The notes beneath the pieces are model-generated. The model worked only from the letters and a program-made list of their open reading frames with translations, had not been told where the DNA came from and did not search any database. Of a DNA stretch of 64,000 bases, positions 35,017 through 43,237 are shown piece by piece. The stretch comes from Thiosocius sp963736445 (GTDB lineage: Bacteria > Pseudomonadota > Gammaproteobacteria > Chromatiales > Chromatiaceae), in assembly GCA_963736445.1 (NCBI GenBank), contig CAVTOY010000019.1:186001-250000 (forward strand), given 5' to 3'. Both the position numbers and the translations under genes were made by a program. Within the stretch, counting starts at the first letter, position 1; every line of letters starts with the position of its first letter.

Positions 35017-35469
35017 CTACCTGGGCAGCGACTGGAAGTTGCTGCCGATCAGCGGCTGGGCGTCGACCTGCGGCACATGGCACTGATTACAGAAATGCCG
35101 GGCGCCGCTCGGATGGTCCAGCTTCTTGCCGTCGCGGTCCATGAAGTGTGCCTCACTCATCTCCACCGACTTGGCCTTGTCCTTACCCGGCTGTTTCGTA
35201 TGGCATTCGAGGCACTTGTTCTGCTTGAGATCGATGGTGTATTTGTCTACCTCGTGCGGGACCAGCGGTGGTTGCTGTTCGAACGTGCGCGGGATGTTTT
35301 CCTTGTCGTTGATGAAATCCCGCATCGCCGGCGGTGGCTCGGTGGCCGGTACCGCCTCCATCCCGCGCAGTGATTCCAGGGCCTGACTGGCGGCGAGTAC
35401 CTGAGCCGGGCCGGCCAGTCCTGCCGCGCCGATCAGCAGAAGGGAGAAAATCAACGGGAACGGCTTCAT
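35017..35469 (-). CDS. napB: Periplasmic nitrate reductase electron-transfer subunit NapB
   Basis: A 150-residue periplasmic diheme cytochrome c. Signal peptide (residues 1-27, ending QVLAAS), heme motifs CLECH (86-90) and CNQCH (127-131), and the conserved PPLVPHEVDKY segment with the distal histidines. Transfers electrons from the quinol side to NapA. Last gene of napFDAGHB; its start overlaps the end of napH by four bases. Confidence 0.95.
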   Translation of the reverse strand: MKPFPLIFSLLLIGAAGLAGPAQVLAASQALESLRGMEAVPATEPPPAMRDFINDKENIPRTFEQQPPLVPHEVDKYTIDLKQNKCLECHTKQPGKDKAKSVEMSEAHFMDRDGKKLDHPSGARHFCNQCHVPQVDAQPLIGSNFQSLPR

Positions 35470-36374
35470 GACGACACCTCACTTTTTTGGTTTGCGCCAG
35501 GTACGACCAGGCGGGAATGGTTTGCATAGCGCGTGCTGAATGCGAAAACTTCACGCCCACAGACGTCGATACAGCGGCCGCAGTTGGTGCAGTGACCAGA
35601 CAGGATCACCGGACCGATACCTTTGTCTGCCCCTTTCAATGCGGGCCTTATGACCTGGTGCTCTGGACACACCGCGAAACAGTCCATGCAGTCATCACAG
35701 GCTTCGCGACGGACCGCGGCGACGCGCAGCACCGCGCCCTCGCCCAACAGGCCATAGAACGCGCCGACCGGGCAAAGGTGTCCACACCAGGCGCGCCGAC
35801 CGATAACAAGATCGAGCAGGAACACCGCGGCGACCACACCCCAGGCAAGCCCCATGCCGAATATCAGGCCGCGGTATACCATCGAAACCGGGTTGACCAG
35901 TTCCCAGGCGACGCTCCCGGTCACCGCCGCGACCAACAGGATCGCGCCGAGCAGCCAGTAACGCGTCTTGTCGGAGAAGTTTGCGCCGCCCTTGATATGC
36001 AGGCGCCACCGCAGCCACTCGGCGAGGTCGGTAACGATGTTGATCGGGCAGACCCAGCTGCAGTACACGCGCCCACCGACCAGCAGATAGAAGACCAGCA
36101 CAATCAGGGCGCCGATCAATGCGGCCGACTCGGGCACATGACCGCTAGCGAACACCTGCAACAGGACCAGCGGGTCAGACAACGGCAAGAAGCCCAGGGT
36201 CAGGCTGGAGGCGAGATTCCCCTCGACGATCCAGAATCCCAACAAAGGCCCGGCCAGGAACAGGCCGAGGATACCCAGCTGGCTGATCCGGCGCAGGATC
36301 AGATAGCGGTGTGCACCGATCCAGCCCTTCTGCTCGATCGCCTCTGCGTCGGGGCGTCCACCGGGTTCCATCAT
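35466..36374 (-). CDS. napH: Quinol dehydrogenase membrane component NapH
   Basis: A 302-residue membrane iron-sulfur protein. Four membrane helices in the first 200 residues with the CPINIVTDLAEW and CGHLCPVGAFYG loops typical of NapH, then two 4Fe-4S ferredoxin motifs near the C-terminus (CDDCMDCFAVCPE and CTNCGRCIDVC). With NapG it oxidises quinol and passes electrons towards NapB/A. No napC is present in this locus, so this route is probably the only local one. Four-base overlaps with napG and napB. Confidence 0.94.
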   Translation of the reverse strand: MMEPGGRPDAEAIEQKGWIGAHRYLILRRISQLGILGLFLAGPLLGFWIVEGNLASSLTLGFLPLSDPLVLLQVFASGHVPESAALIGALIVLVFYLLVGGRVYCSWVCPINIVTDLAEWLRWRLHIKGGANFSDKTRYWLLGAILLVAAVTGSVAWELVNPVSMVYRGLIFGMGLAWGVVAAVFLLDLVIGRRAWCGHLCPVGAFYGLLGEGAVLRVAAVRREACDDCMDCFAVCPEHQVIRPALKGADKGIGPVILSGHCTNCGRCIDVCGREVFAFSTRYANHSRLVVPGANQKSEVSS

Positions 36375-37267
36375 GGGCCTCCCTTGCGGTTCAGCGTGTC
36401 CAGCGGATTGGCCGAGAATGGTGAAGCGGGCGGCTCGGGTGCCGAAGGCACTCCCGGTGGCAGGGGTCGCTCACCCACGATCAGGCCACGGCCCCCATGC
36501 TCATAGCGCGCCCCTTCCGGGAGGTTGTATTGGTGCGGCGCGTCCGGCGTGACCAGGGCCTTGCCAGCTTCCGCCTTCTGTTCCCAGCCGAGACGGTAGT
36601 GCCGCCCCAACAGGCCTTTGGCCAGCGCAATCGGAAATACCTTGATCGCCGCCTCTTCGAGGATGCAGGCCTTCTCGCACTTGCCACAGCCGGTGCACGC
36701 CCGCGAATGCACGATCGGGATGAACAGCGCATGCCTGCCGCTGCGATCGTTGTGTCGATAGTTGAGCGTAATCGCCTTGCCGCGGATCGGACAGACGTTG
36801 AAGCAGACCTCGCAGCGCAACCCCTGGAAGGCGATACAGGCCTCCTGATCGACCACGACCGCAAGACCCATGCGCGCCTTGTCGATCTCGGTCAATGCAG
36901 GATCGAGCGCGCCGGTCGGACAGGCCTTCACGCAGGGGATGTCGTCACACATCTCGCAGGGGATGTTGCGCGCCTCGAAATACGGCGTACCCAGCGCGAC
37001 GTCGTCACCCAGCTGCGCCAGCTTCAAGGTGTCATAGGGGCAATCGCGCACACACAGGCCGCAGCGAATGCAGGCGGCCTGAAAGGCTGTCTCGTCTGCG
37101 GCACCGGGCGGACGAATCGCCGTCGCCGGCAGCGCGCGCGCCTGGCGCTGATAGACACCGAGCGTCATTGCCACCAGGCCGACACCAACCGCGCTGCGCA
37201 GGGTAATGCCCAGAAAACGCCGGCGCGCGGCGTCGAGACCTCCAGAACCCTTGTAGCTCGTGCTCAT
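36371..37267 (-). CDS. napG: Ferredoxin-type protein NapG
   Basis: A 298-residue periplasmic ferredoxin with a Tat signal (ARRRFLGITLRSAVG). Four 4Fe-4S motifs: CIRCGLCVRDCPY, CEMCDDIPCVKACPTG, CEVCFNVCPIRG and CTGCGKCEKACILEE. Partner of NapH in quinol oxidation. It follows napA by 26 bases. Confidence 0.94.
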   Translation of the reverse strand: MSTSYKGSGGLDAARRRFLGITLRSAVGVGLVAMTLGVYQRQARALPATAIRPPGAADETAFQAACIRCGLCVRDCPYDTLKLAQLGDDVALGTPYFEARNIPCEMCDDIPCVKACPTGALDPALTEIDKARMGLAVVVDQEACIAFQGLRCEVCFNVCPIRGKAITLNYRHNDRSGRHALFIPIVHSRACTGCGKCEKACILEEAAIKVFPIALAKGLLGRHYRLGWEQKAEAGKALVTPDAPHQYNLPEGARYEHGGRGLIVGERPLPPGVPSAPEPPASPFSANPLDTLNRKGGP

Positions 37268-37293
37268 GGCCTTTCGCTGTCTATTCGACGAAC

Positions 37294-39834
37294 TCAGGCC
37301 GGCATGACCTTGACCGCGGTCTTTTTGAAGTCCGTCTCTTTCGACAGCGGGTCGGTGGCATCCAGTACCAGCTTGTTGACCAGGCGGCTGGCGTCGAAGA
37401 ACGGCACGAACACCATGCCCTCCGGCATCTTGTTACGGCCCTTGGTCTCGACCCGACAGATGATCTCGCCGCGCCGGCTGATGATCTTGGCCGCATCGCC
37501 ACGCTTGAGACCGCGCTGCTTCGCGTCGACCGGGTTCATGAAGGCCACGGCATCGGGCGCCGCCCGATAGAGTTCCGGTACACGACGGGTCATCGAACCC
37601 GAGTGCCAGTGTTCCAGGATGCGTCCAGTACCCATCCAGAGATCGTATTCCTGGTCGGGCGATTCGGCTGGCGGCTCATAGGGCGCGGAGATGATGTTGG
37701 CGCGACCGTCGGCATTGCCATAGAAGGCCACCTTCGCCCCCTTCGGCACGAACGGATCATAGCCCTCGCGATAACGCCACAGGGTCTCTTTACCATCGAC
37801 AACCGGCCAGCGCAGACCGCGTGCCTTGTGATAGGCATCGAACTCGGCCAGATCGTGGCCCTTCTTCGGCCCGGTGGTACCGAATATCCGGTACTCCTCG
37901 TACAGGCCCTTCTGCAAGTAGAACCCGAAATCATCCATTTCGTCGTTGGCATATTGGTTGCCGCGGTCGTCGGTCACCTGCTGCTTGGGGTACTTGTCGA
38001 CCACGCCGTTGGCGAACAGCACGTCGTACAGGGTCTTGCCGCGCAGTTCGGGTTTCTTCGCCAGCAATTCCTCGGGCCAGACCTCCTCGGTCTTGAAACG
38101 TTTGGAGAACTCGACGAACTGCCACAGATCGGAGCGCGACTCTCCCGGCGCCTGGGTCTGCTGACGCCAGAACTGGGTGCGACGCTCGGCATTGCCATAG
38201 GCGCCCTCTTTCTCCGCCCACATCGCAGTCGGCAGGATCAGGTCGGCGGCGGTGGCCGAGACGGTCGGGTACGGGTCGGACACGACGACGAAGTTGGCCG
38301 GATTGCGCCAGCCGGGGTACATCTCGTCGTTGATATTCGGCCCGGCCTGCATATTGTTGTTGGTAGTCACCCAGTAGCAGTTGAGCTTGCCGTCTTTCAG
38401 CATGCGGCTCTGCAGCACGGCATGGTAGCCCTTCTTGCCGGGCAGGGTCCCCTCGGGCAGCTGCCAGACTTTCTCACTGAAGTCGCGGTGCGGTTTCTTG
38501 AATACCACCAGGTCGGCCGGCAACCGGTGGGCGAAGGTCCCGACCTCACGCGCGGTGCCGCAGGCCGACGGCTGACCCGTCAGCGAGAACGGGCCGTTGC
38601 CGGGCTCGGAGATCTTGCCGGTCAGCAGATGCACGTTGTACATCAGGCCATTCACCCAAACCCCACGGGTATGCTGATTGAAGCCCATGGTCCAGTAAGA
38701 CACGATCTTTCGCTTCGGGTCGGCATACAGTTTGGCCAGCCTTTCCAGGCTCTCGACCGGCACACCCGACAGCTCGGAGACATACTCGGCCGTGTACGGC
38801 TCGAGGTCCTTTTTGTACTGTTCGAAATCAATCTTCGTGAGTTTGCCCTTGCCGGCGTTCTTGGCCGCCTTTTCGCGCGGATCGTCGGGGCGCAGCCCAT
38901 AGCCGATATCGGTCGGCGTCTTGGTGAAGTTCACATGGGCGTTGACGAAGTCCCAGTTGACCGCGTCGTTCTGCACGATGTAGTTGGCGATGTAGTTGAG
39001 GATCGCGAGATCGGTCTGCGGCTTGAAGATCACGCCATGGTCGGCCAGCTCGAAGCTGCGGTGCTCGAAGGTCGAGAGTACATGCACTTCGCAGCCCGGT
39101 TTGGTAAGGCGCGTGTCAGTCAGGCGCGACCATAGCACCGGGTGCATCTCGGCCATATTCGAGCCCCACAGCACGAACGCATCGGCATGCTCCAGGTCGT
39201 CGTAGCAGCCCATGGGCTCGTCGGCGCCGAAGGCGCGGATGAAGGCACCGACCGCGGAGGCCATACAGTGGCGGGCGTTCGGATCGATATTGTTGGAGCG
39301 GAAGCCGGCCTTGTAGAGTTTGGAGGCGGCATAGCCCTCGAACACGGTCCACTGCCCGGAGCCGAACATGCCGACGCTGGAGATGATCTCCTCGGGCGGC
39401 TTGCCCTTGTTGCGATCCAGGTCCTTGGCGATCGCGGCCTTCCATTTTTCCGCCATCACATCGAAGGCCTCTTCCCAGGACACCGGTTCGAAGTCGCCCT
39501 CCTTGTCGAACTTGCCATTCTTCTTGCGCAGCAGCGGTTGGGTCAGTCGATCCTGGCCGTACATGATCTTGGACAGGAAGTAGCCCTTGATGCAGTTGAG
39601 TCCGCGATTGACCGGTGCATCGGGATCGCCCTGGGTCGCCACCACACGGCCGTCCTTGGTGCCCACCAGCACCGAGCAGCCGGTGCCGCAGAAGCGACAC
39701 GGCGCCTTGTCCCAGCGGACGTCGCTGTCGTCCTGTGCGGCGAGCGCCGGCACCCCGGGGATGGTGATGCCGGCCGCCGCCGCGGTGGCCGCAATCGCAT
39801 TGGTCTTGATGAAGTCACGGCGTGTCTGTTTCAT
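37294..39834 (-). CDS. napA: Periplasmic nitrate reductase catalytic subunit NapA
   Basis: An 846-residue molybdopterin enzyme that reduces nitrate to nitrite in the periplasm. Tat signal (TRRDFIKTNAIAATAAAA), 4Fe-4S site at Cys46, Cys49, Cys53 and Cys81 (CRFCGTGCSVLVG), molybdenum ligand Cys190 in NARHCMASAV, and C-terminal GTGRILEHWHSGSMTRR, a NapA-type cofactor segment. Overlaps the end of napD by four bases. Normal length for the family (about 830). Confidence 0.97.
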   Translation of the reverse strand: MKQTRRDFIKTNAIAATAAAAGITIPGVPALAAQDDSDVRWDKAPCRFCGTGCSVLVGTKDGRVVATQGDPDAPVNRGLNCIKGYFLSKIMYGQDRLTQPLLRKKNGKFDKEGDFEPVSWEEAFDVMAEKWKAAIAKDLDRNKGKPPEEIISSVGMFGSGQWTVFEGYAASKLYKAGFRSNNIDPNARHCMASAVGAFIRAFGADEPMGCYDDLEHADAFVLWGSNMAEMHPVLWSRLTDTRLTKPGCEVHVLSTFEHRSFELADHGVIFKPQTDLAILNYIANYIVQNDAVNWDFVNAHVNFTKTPTDIGYGLRPDDPREKAAKNAGKGKLTKIDFEQYKKDLEPYTAEYVSELSGVPVESLERLAKLYADPKRKIVSYWTMGFNQHTRGVWVNGLMYNVHLLTGKISEPGNGPFSLTGQPSACGTAREVGTFAHRLPADLVVFKKPHRDFSEKVWQLPEGTLPGKKGYHAVLQSRMLKDGKLNCYWVTTNNNMQAGPNINDEMYPGWRNPANFVVVSDPYPTVSATAADLILPTAMWAEKEGAYGNAERRTQFWRQQTQAPGESRSDLWQFVEFSKRFKTEEVWPEELLAKKPELRGKTLYDVLFANGVVDKYPKQQVTDDRGNQYANDEMDDFGFYLQKGLYEEYRIFGTTGPKKGHDLAEFDAYHKARGLRWPVVDGKETLWRYREGYDPFVPKGAKVAFYGNADGRANIISAPYEPPAESPDQEYDLWMGTGRILEHWHSGSMTRRVPELYRAAPDAVAFMNPVDAKQRGLKRGDAAKIISRRGEIICRVETKGRNKMPEGMVFVPFFDASRLVNKLVLDATDPLSKETDFKKTAVKVMPA

Positions 39835-40094
39835 TGTAAGGATTCCTCCGGCGTGGACTCTGTGTCGATCTGGTGGTAAACGAGGGACGATGAGGCGACC
39901 CCTCTGAGGGTCGCCAGCTCGTTCATACGGTCGGCGCAGGCACGGTACTCGCCGCCCTCGATGGTGACCACCATGCGCCCCGCTTCGTTCGCATGCAGCT
40001 GAACGCCGTCCATCGCCCGCAGGGCCTGCTCGACCTTCGCCGCAGACTCGGGGCGTGACAATAACAACAAGCCGCAGACGTGATACTCGGTCAT
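39831..40094 (-). CDS. napD: NapA signal-peptide chaperone NapD
   Basis: An 87-residue cytoplasmic chaperone of the NapA twin-arginine signal. Starts MTEYHVCGLLLLSRPES, followed by VEQALRAMDGVQLHANEAGRM, the NapD ferredoxin-like fold. Overlaps both napF (40091) and napA (39834) by four bases, so translation is coupled. Confidence 0.92.
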   Translation of the reverse strand: MTEYHVCGLLLLSRPESAAKVEQALRAMDGVQLHANEAGRMVVTIEGGEYRACADRMNELATLRGVASSSLVYHQIDTESTPEESLQ

Positions 40095-40576
40095 GCCGCC
40101 TCCTCGATCTGGATTACATGGATTGGGCATATAGCGATGCAGCTGCCACAGCCGTTGCACAGCGAGGTGTCGACGCCCGGTATTGCGCGCCCCCCCGGCT
40201 GCAGTTGAAAGCGTATCGCGCGTGTCTCGCAGACGTCGCCGCAGGCGCGGCAGGTGATTCCCTGTGCGCTCAGGCAGCCATCGCCGATCGTCGCAGCCAG
40301 GCGCCATGCCGGACCTGCCCGGCGATCGAGCGCAGCGTGTCCGCAGGCGTTTGCGCAGGCACCGCAGAAGCTGCAGCCGCCGCGGCTGAAATCGACGGTC
40401 GGGAAACCGCCGTCACCGCGCACTATGACCGATTCCTCACAGGCGCGGATACAGTCATCGCAGCGGCGACACAGGTCGAAAAAGGCCGCTACCGCCCACG
40501 GCATGCGATGGTCGATACGGGTCGGGCCGATCCTCCTCTTTAAAAAGGCCCGTCTTGCGGCATTGATCCTTGTCAT
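40091..40576 (-). CDS. napF: Ferredoxin-type protein NapF
   Basis: A 161-residue cytoplasmic iron-sulfur protein linked to NapA maturation. Four cysteine groups: CRRCDDCIRACEE, CSFCGACANACGH, CRACGDVCE and CNGCGSCIAICPI. The start at 40576 (MTRINAARRAFLKRR) has a GGCAGG site; an in-frame extension upstream is not supported. First gene of the operon, 67 bases from the nearest FNR-like box. Confidence 0.9.
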   Translation of the reverse strand: MTRINAARRAFLKRRIGPTRIDHRMPWAVAAFFDLCRRCDDCIRACEESVIVRGDGGFPTVDFSRGGCSFCGACANACGHAALDRRAGPAWRLAATIGDGCLSAQGITCRACGDVCETRAIRFQLQPGGRAIPGVDTSLCNGCGSCIAICPIHVIQIEEAA

Positions 40577-40643
40577 TGTGCCTGCCAGACGTCTTTGGGC
40601 TTCTGATTGATCGAAGCGTAGATTAGGGTGCCGCCGGATAAAC

Positions 40644-40657
40644 TTGACCGGCATCAA
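40644..40657. promoter_or_regulatory. FNR/DNR-like box 1 upstream of napF
   Basis: TTGACCGGCATCAA, nine of ten positions of the TTGAT-N4-ATCAA consensus. Its centre is 74 bases before the napF start codon; a possible -10 (TAATCT on the minus strand) lies at 40620-40625. This spacing is close to a class II site (about -41). Confidence 0.65.
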
Positions 40658-40674
40658 GTTCGCCCGGACCGAAT

Positions 40675-40688
40675 TTGACCGCAGTCAA
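40675..40688. promoter_or_regulatory. FNR/DNR-like box 2 upstream of napF
   Basis: TTGACCGCAGTCAA, a perfect inverted pair TTGAC/GTCAA. It lies 31 bases, about three helical turns, from box 1, so two regulator dimers could stand on the same face of the DNA. Typical for genes of anaerobic nitrate or NO metabolism. Confidence 0.6.
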
Positions 40689-40874
40689 GTCGACACGAAT
40701 TTTTGCGGTGTGCGCTGCCACGCAGGGCCCTTTGGGGGGCGAAAGGCGTGCGTAACGGGAGTCCCGTTGACGATCAGCGGGGTGCCATCGGCACGAGCAG
40801 AGGTTTGCCCTGTGAGCCTTCGCCAGGCACGTCGGTCCGGGAAGCGGCGGCGCCAAGTGCGAAAACTGTGTGGC

Positions 40875-42071
40875 CTAGCCGGGTTTGCCATCTACCCGCG
40901 CGCGCAGCAGCATCGGCACATAGTTTCCGGCGAACAGCGCAAACCCGAAGACCCAGAGCCCGCCGGAGAGATCTACCAAGAACGGATAGGAATTTTCGAT
41001 CCAGGCGGTGCCGAACACCCGTATCAGCGCCGCCAGATTGACGGCCACGAAGGCCAGCGTCGTAAGCCGCGTGACATCGATCGGCCGGCCGGTGTGGCCG
41101 CGCACGACCCGCGCCATCATGCCCATCGTGAAGACACCGATGCCGCCCACGGTCAACGCGTGCAGCGCGGCGGTCGGCGGGAAAAGGCCGAACGCCGCCA
41201 GACCCGTAAGCATCGCACCGAGCACCACCCATGCATAGCCGACGTGCAGCACCCATAGCACCGGGATCGATAATACCCGGGGATCGAACCACCCGCCCAG
41301 CCTGACCGCTTGGCTCGCACCGAACAGCAGCCACAGCAGGGCCGTCAGCGGCGCCGGCGCCAATGCCGATGCCTCCCCCAGCATCAGCAGCGCCAGCGAC
41401 ACCAGGGTCAGACGCTCTACCCAGGGCCGCGCGCGCGGCCTGAACCCCGGCAGCGCGTTCTGGGTGAAAGACGGTATCACCCGCCCGGCGACCAGTGCGA
41501 TCAGACCCAGCACCAGCACCAACATCACCCTGCGCATGTCGCCCGGCCCGTCGATCTGGCCGAGCAGCTGCAGGTGCGACAGCAGGTTGGCGAGCGCCAT
41601 CAACAGCAGCAGCGGAAGAAAGACCCGGTTGACCCGGTTCTTTCCCTGCCACAGTTGCCTTGCCAGGCTGATTGCAATCAGCGGCAGAAAGGCGACGTCG
41701 ACCACCAGCACCACCGCGACCGGGATCCCCGGGATCCACGGCGCCAACCGCCCCGCCAGCCAGACAAGCGCCAGCATCCCCAGCCTCGCCCCGGTCCAGG
41801 TCGGAACTCCGGTCCAGTTGCGCACCGCAGTCAGCAAGAATCCCGCGATCACCGCCGACACGTAGCCAAAAAACATCTCGTGCGCGTGCCAGGCGATCGG
41901 GTCATAGTGTGCCGGCGGCGCGAACCCGCCCCGCCAGACAAACGGCCACACGGCCACCGCCAGCACGGCGGCAACGGCCGCGAGCAGGAAGAACGGTCGG
42001 AAGCCGAGCGCGAGCGGCGCCCACCTGCTGGGGCTTGGATGCACCGGGGACTGTTGCTTCAGTGCATTCAT
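40875..42071 (-). CDS. nnrS: NnrS-family heme-copper membrane protein
   Basis: A 398-residue protein with about twelve membrane helices. Family marks are the start LALGFRPFFLLAAV, the helix WHAHEMFFGYVSAVIAGFLLTAVRNWT, and the conserved histidines LHALTVGGIGVFTMGMMARVVRGHTGR. NnrS counters nitrosative stress in denitrifiers and is normally under NNR/FNR control. It lies upstream of the nap operon on the same strand, with a separate FNR-like box at 42107-42120. There is no classical SD before the ATG. Confidence 0.94.
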   Translation of the reverse strand: MNALKQQSPVHPSPSRWAPLALGFRPFFLLAAVAAVLAVAVWPFVWRGGFAPPAHYDPIAWHAHEMFFGYVSAVIAGFLLTAVRNWTGVPTWTGARLGMLALVWLAGRLAPWIPGIPVAVVLVVDVAFLPLIAISLARQLWQGKNRVNRVFLPLLLLMALANLLSHLQLLGQIDGPGDMRRVMLVLVLGLIALVAGRVIPSFTQNALPGFRPRARPWVERLTLVSLALLMLGEASALAPAPLTALLWLLFGASQAVRLGGWFDPRVLSIPVLWVLHVGYAWVVLGAMLTGLAAFGLFPPTAALHALTVGGIGVFTMGMMARVVRGHTGRPIDVTRLTTLAFVAVNLAALIRVFGTAWIENSYPFLVDLSGGLWVFGFALFAGNYVPMLLRARVDGKPG

Positions 42072-42106
42072 AGGTGCAAGGATGCGCGGCGCAAAGCCGT
42101 CCCTCC

Positions 42107-42120
42107 TTGATTACGGTCAA
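42107..42120. promoter_or_regulatory. FNR/DNR-like box between nnrS and the DsrC-like gene
   Basis: TTGATTACGGTCAA, nine of ten positions of TTGAT-N4-ATCAA. Centre is 42 bases from the nnrS ATG, which would put a class II transcription start at or next to the start codon. It also lies 128 bases before the GTG of the DsrC-like gene on the other strand, so it may serve both. Confidence 0.65.
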
Positions 42121-42233
42121 GTCCACGTCCCGGAGCACTCAGTCGTCAGGCCGTCAACGGCGCATACAGCAACGGCAGGCGCCTCGGCAGGTCTAAGGGC
42201 CGGCGGGTCGCCGAGTAACCGCAGCTACCCTGC

Positions 42234-42240
42234 AGGAGGT
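42234..42240 (+). promoter_or_regulatory. Ribosome binding site that fixes the DsrC-like start
   Basis: AGGAGGT, a perfect anti-16S match, seven bases before the GTG at 42248. A GTG at 42239 overlaps this site and therefore cannot be the start. Confidence 0.8.
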
Positions 42241-42247
42241 GACTACA

Positions 42248-42889
42248 GTGATAACGGTGAAGCTCTTCATGCGAGTAACCAAGGAGCCTTTGAAGCGGAC
42301 ACCGGTAGTCCTGCAGATGGACGCCGACGCGTCCGCCACCGCTCCCGTGCTGACCGACCGTGATGGGATTGCACGCTTCGACGTCGATCCCGGCAGCGGC
42401 AAGGTGTTGGTCTCGGGTATCGAGCGTCATCACGGCCGCCTCGACGGGGAGATTCCGATCGGGCTGTGGTCCATGACCCAGGCCAGCGACAGTTCAGAGG
42501 GCAAACCGGGTGAGTTTCCGGATGGCAGCAATGCCTATCCGGACATGGCTACCCGCGGCATCATCGTGGACGGCAGAGAGGTGCTCACCGACAGCGAGGG
42601 TTACCTGATCAATCCGACGCAGTGGACGGAGGGCTTCGCCAAGGCCTTGGCGGCAAGCGAGGGCCTGACGCTGAATGCCGAGCATTGGGACGTAATCCGC
42701 TACCTGCGGGACTATTTCTCGCGCCGCGGCAGCCAGCCCTCGGTGCGCGACATGATCAGACACTTCCGCAGCACCTGGGACGCGGAGCGCGGCAGCAACC
42801 GCTACCTGCACCAGCTGTTCCCACGCGGCGGCCCGCAAAAGCAGGGCAACCGGCTGGCGGGGCTATTGCGGACCAAGGGCGAGCACTGA
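42248..42889 (+). CDS. DsrC/TusE-like protein with extra N-terminal domain and no cysteine
   Basis: A 213-residue two-part protein. Residues 101-205 align with DsrC of the dsr operon (IIVDGREVLTDSEGYL, AEHWDVIRYLRDYF, GSNRYLHQLFPRGGPQKQG). Where DsrC has its two redox cysteines, this protein has Gly-Asn and a tail ending TKGEH; there is no cysteine at all. So it cannot carry sulfur like DsrC or TusE and may be a regulatory or binding form (such proteins have been called RspA). Residues 1-98 are a beta-rich domain (TVKLFMRVTKEP, LTDRDGIARFDV, KVLVSGIERHHGRL) that I do not recognise; it could be a small Ig or transthyretin-like fold. Start GTG by the perfect SD. Divergent from nnrS. Confidence 0.85.
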   Translation: MITVKLFMRVTKEPLKRTPVVLQMDADASATAPVLTDRDGIARFDVDPGSGKVLVSGIERHHGRLDGEIPIGLWSMTQASDSSEGKPGEFPDGSNAYPDMATRGIIVDGREVLTDSEGYLINPTQWTEGFAKALAASEGLTLNAEHWDVIRYLRDYFSRRGSQPSVRDMIRHFRSTWDAERGSNRYLHQLFPRGGPQKQGNRLAGLLRTKGEH

Positions 42890-42893
42890 GCCG

Positions 42894-43208
42894 TTAATCT
42901 ATCCGGCGCGCATGGTCTCGCCGTCTGCGCAGACGCGCGCCTATGAATTGACCACCGAAGTAGGCCGCCACCATGAACGGCAGAGTCACCAGGCGCCATT
43001 CGACACCCAGCAACATGCGCCCGAAAATGACGATGGGAACAGCGGCATGAACGGCAACAAACCACGCCGCGGAGAATTTCCTCACCCCCTCCCGCCAGTA
43101 GCCGAAGGGCAGATTGATCAGCAGCGTCCCCAACAACAGAACGATCAGCGCGACCATCGCCGTGCCCGCGCGCTCCGCAGTCGATGCATCATCGCGACGA
43201 ACCAACAA
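42894..43208 (-). CDS. Small hypothetical membrane protein
   Basis: A 104-residue protein with three predicted membrane helices (about 17-36, 45-65, 70-90) and an Arg-rich end (ARLRRRRDHARR). Not recognised. It ends four bases from the convergent DsrC-like gene and lies 29 bases downstream of the HdeD-like gene on the same strand, so both may form one operon. Confidence 0.6.
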   Translation of the reverse strand: MLVRRDDASTAERAGTAMVALIVLLLGTLLINLPFGYWREGVRKFSAAWFVAVHAAVPIVIFGRMLLGVEWRLVTLPFMVAAYFGGQFIGARLRRRRDHARRID

Positions 43209-43237
43209 CGATCACAGGGGGCCATGCGTCTGACGCG

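Noticed and set aside
35487..36506. Plus-strand open frame of 339 residues
   Set aside because: Antisense to napH; low-complexity Gln/Asp/Arg composition and no ribosome site.
37603..39135. Plus-strand open frame of 510 residues
   Set aside because: It runs exactly antisense to napA. It is rich in Arg/His/Gly as expected from a GC-rich complement and has no domain.
40754..40768. Palindrome AACGGGA-G-TCCCGTT upstream of the nap boxes
   Set aside because: Seven-base arms can occur by chance in GC-rich DNA, it is upstream of the FNR-like boxes, and it does not match NarL or another operator that I know.
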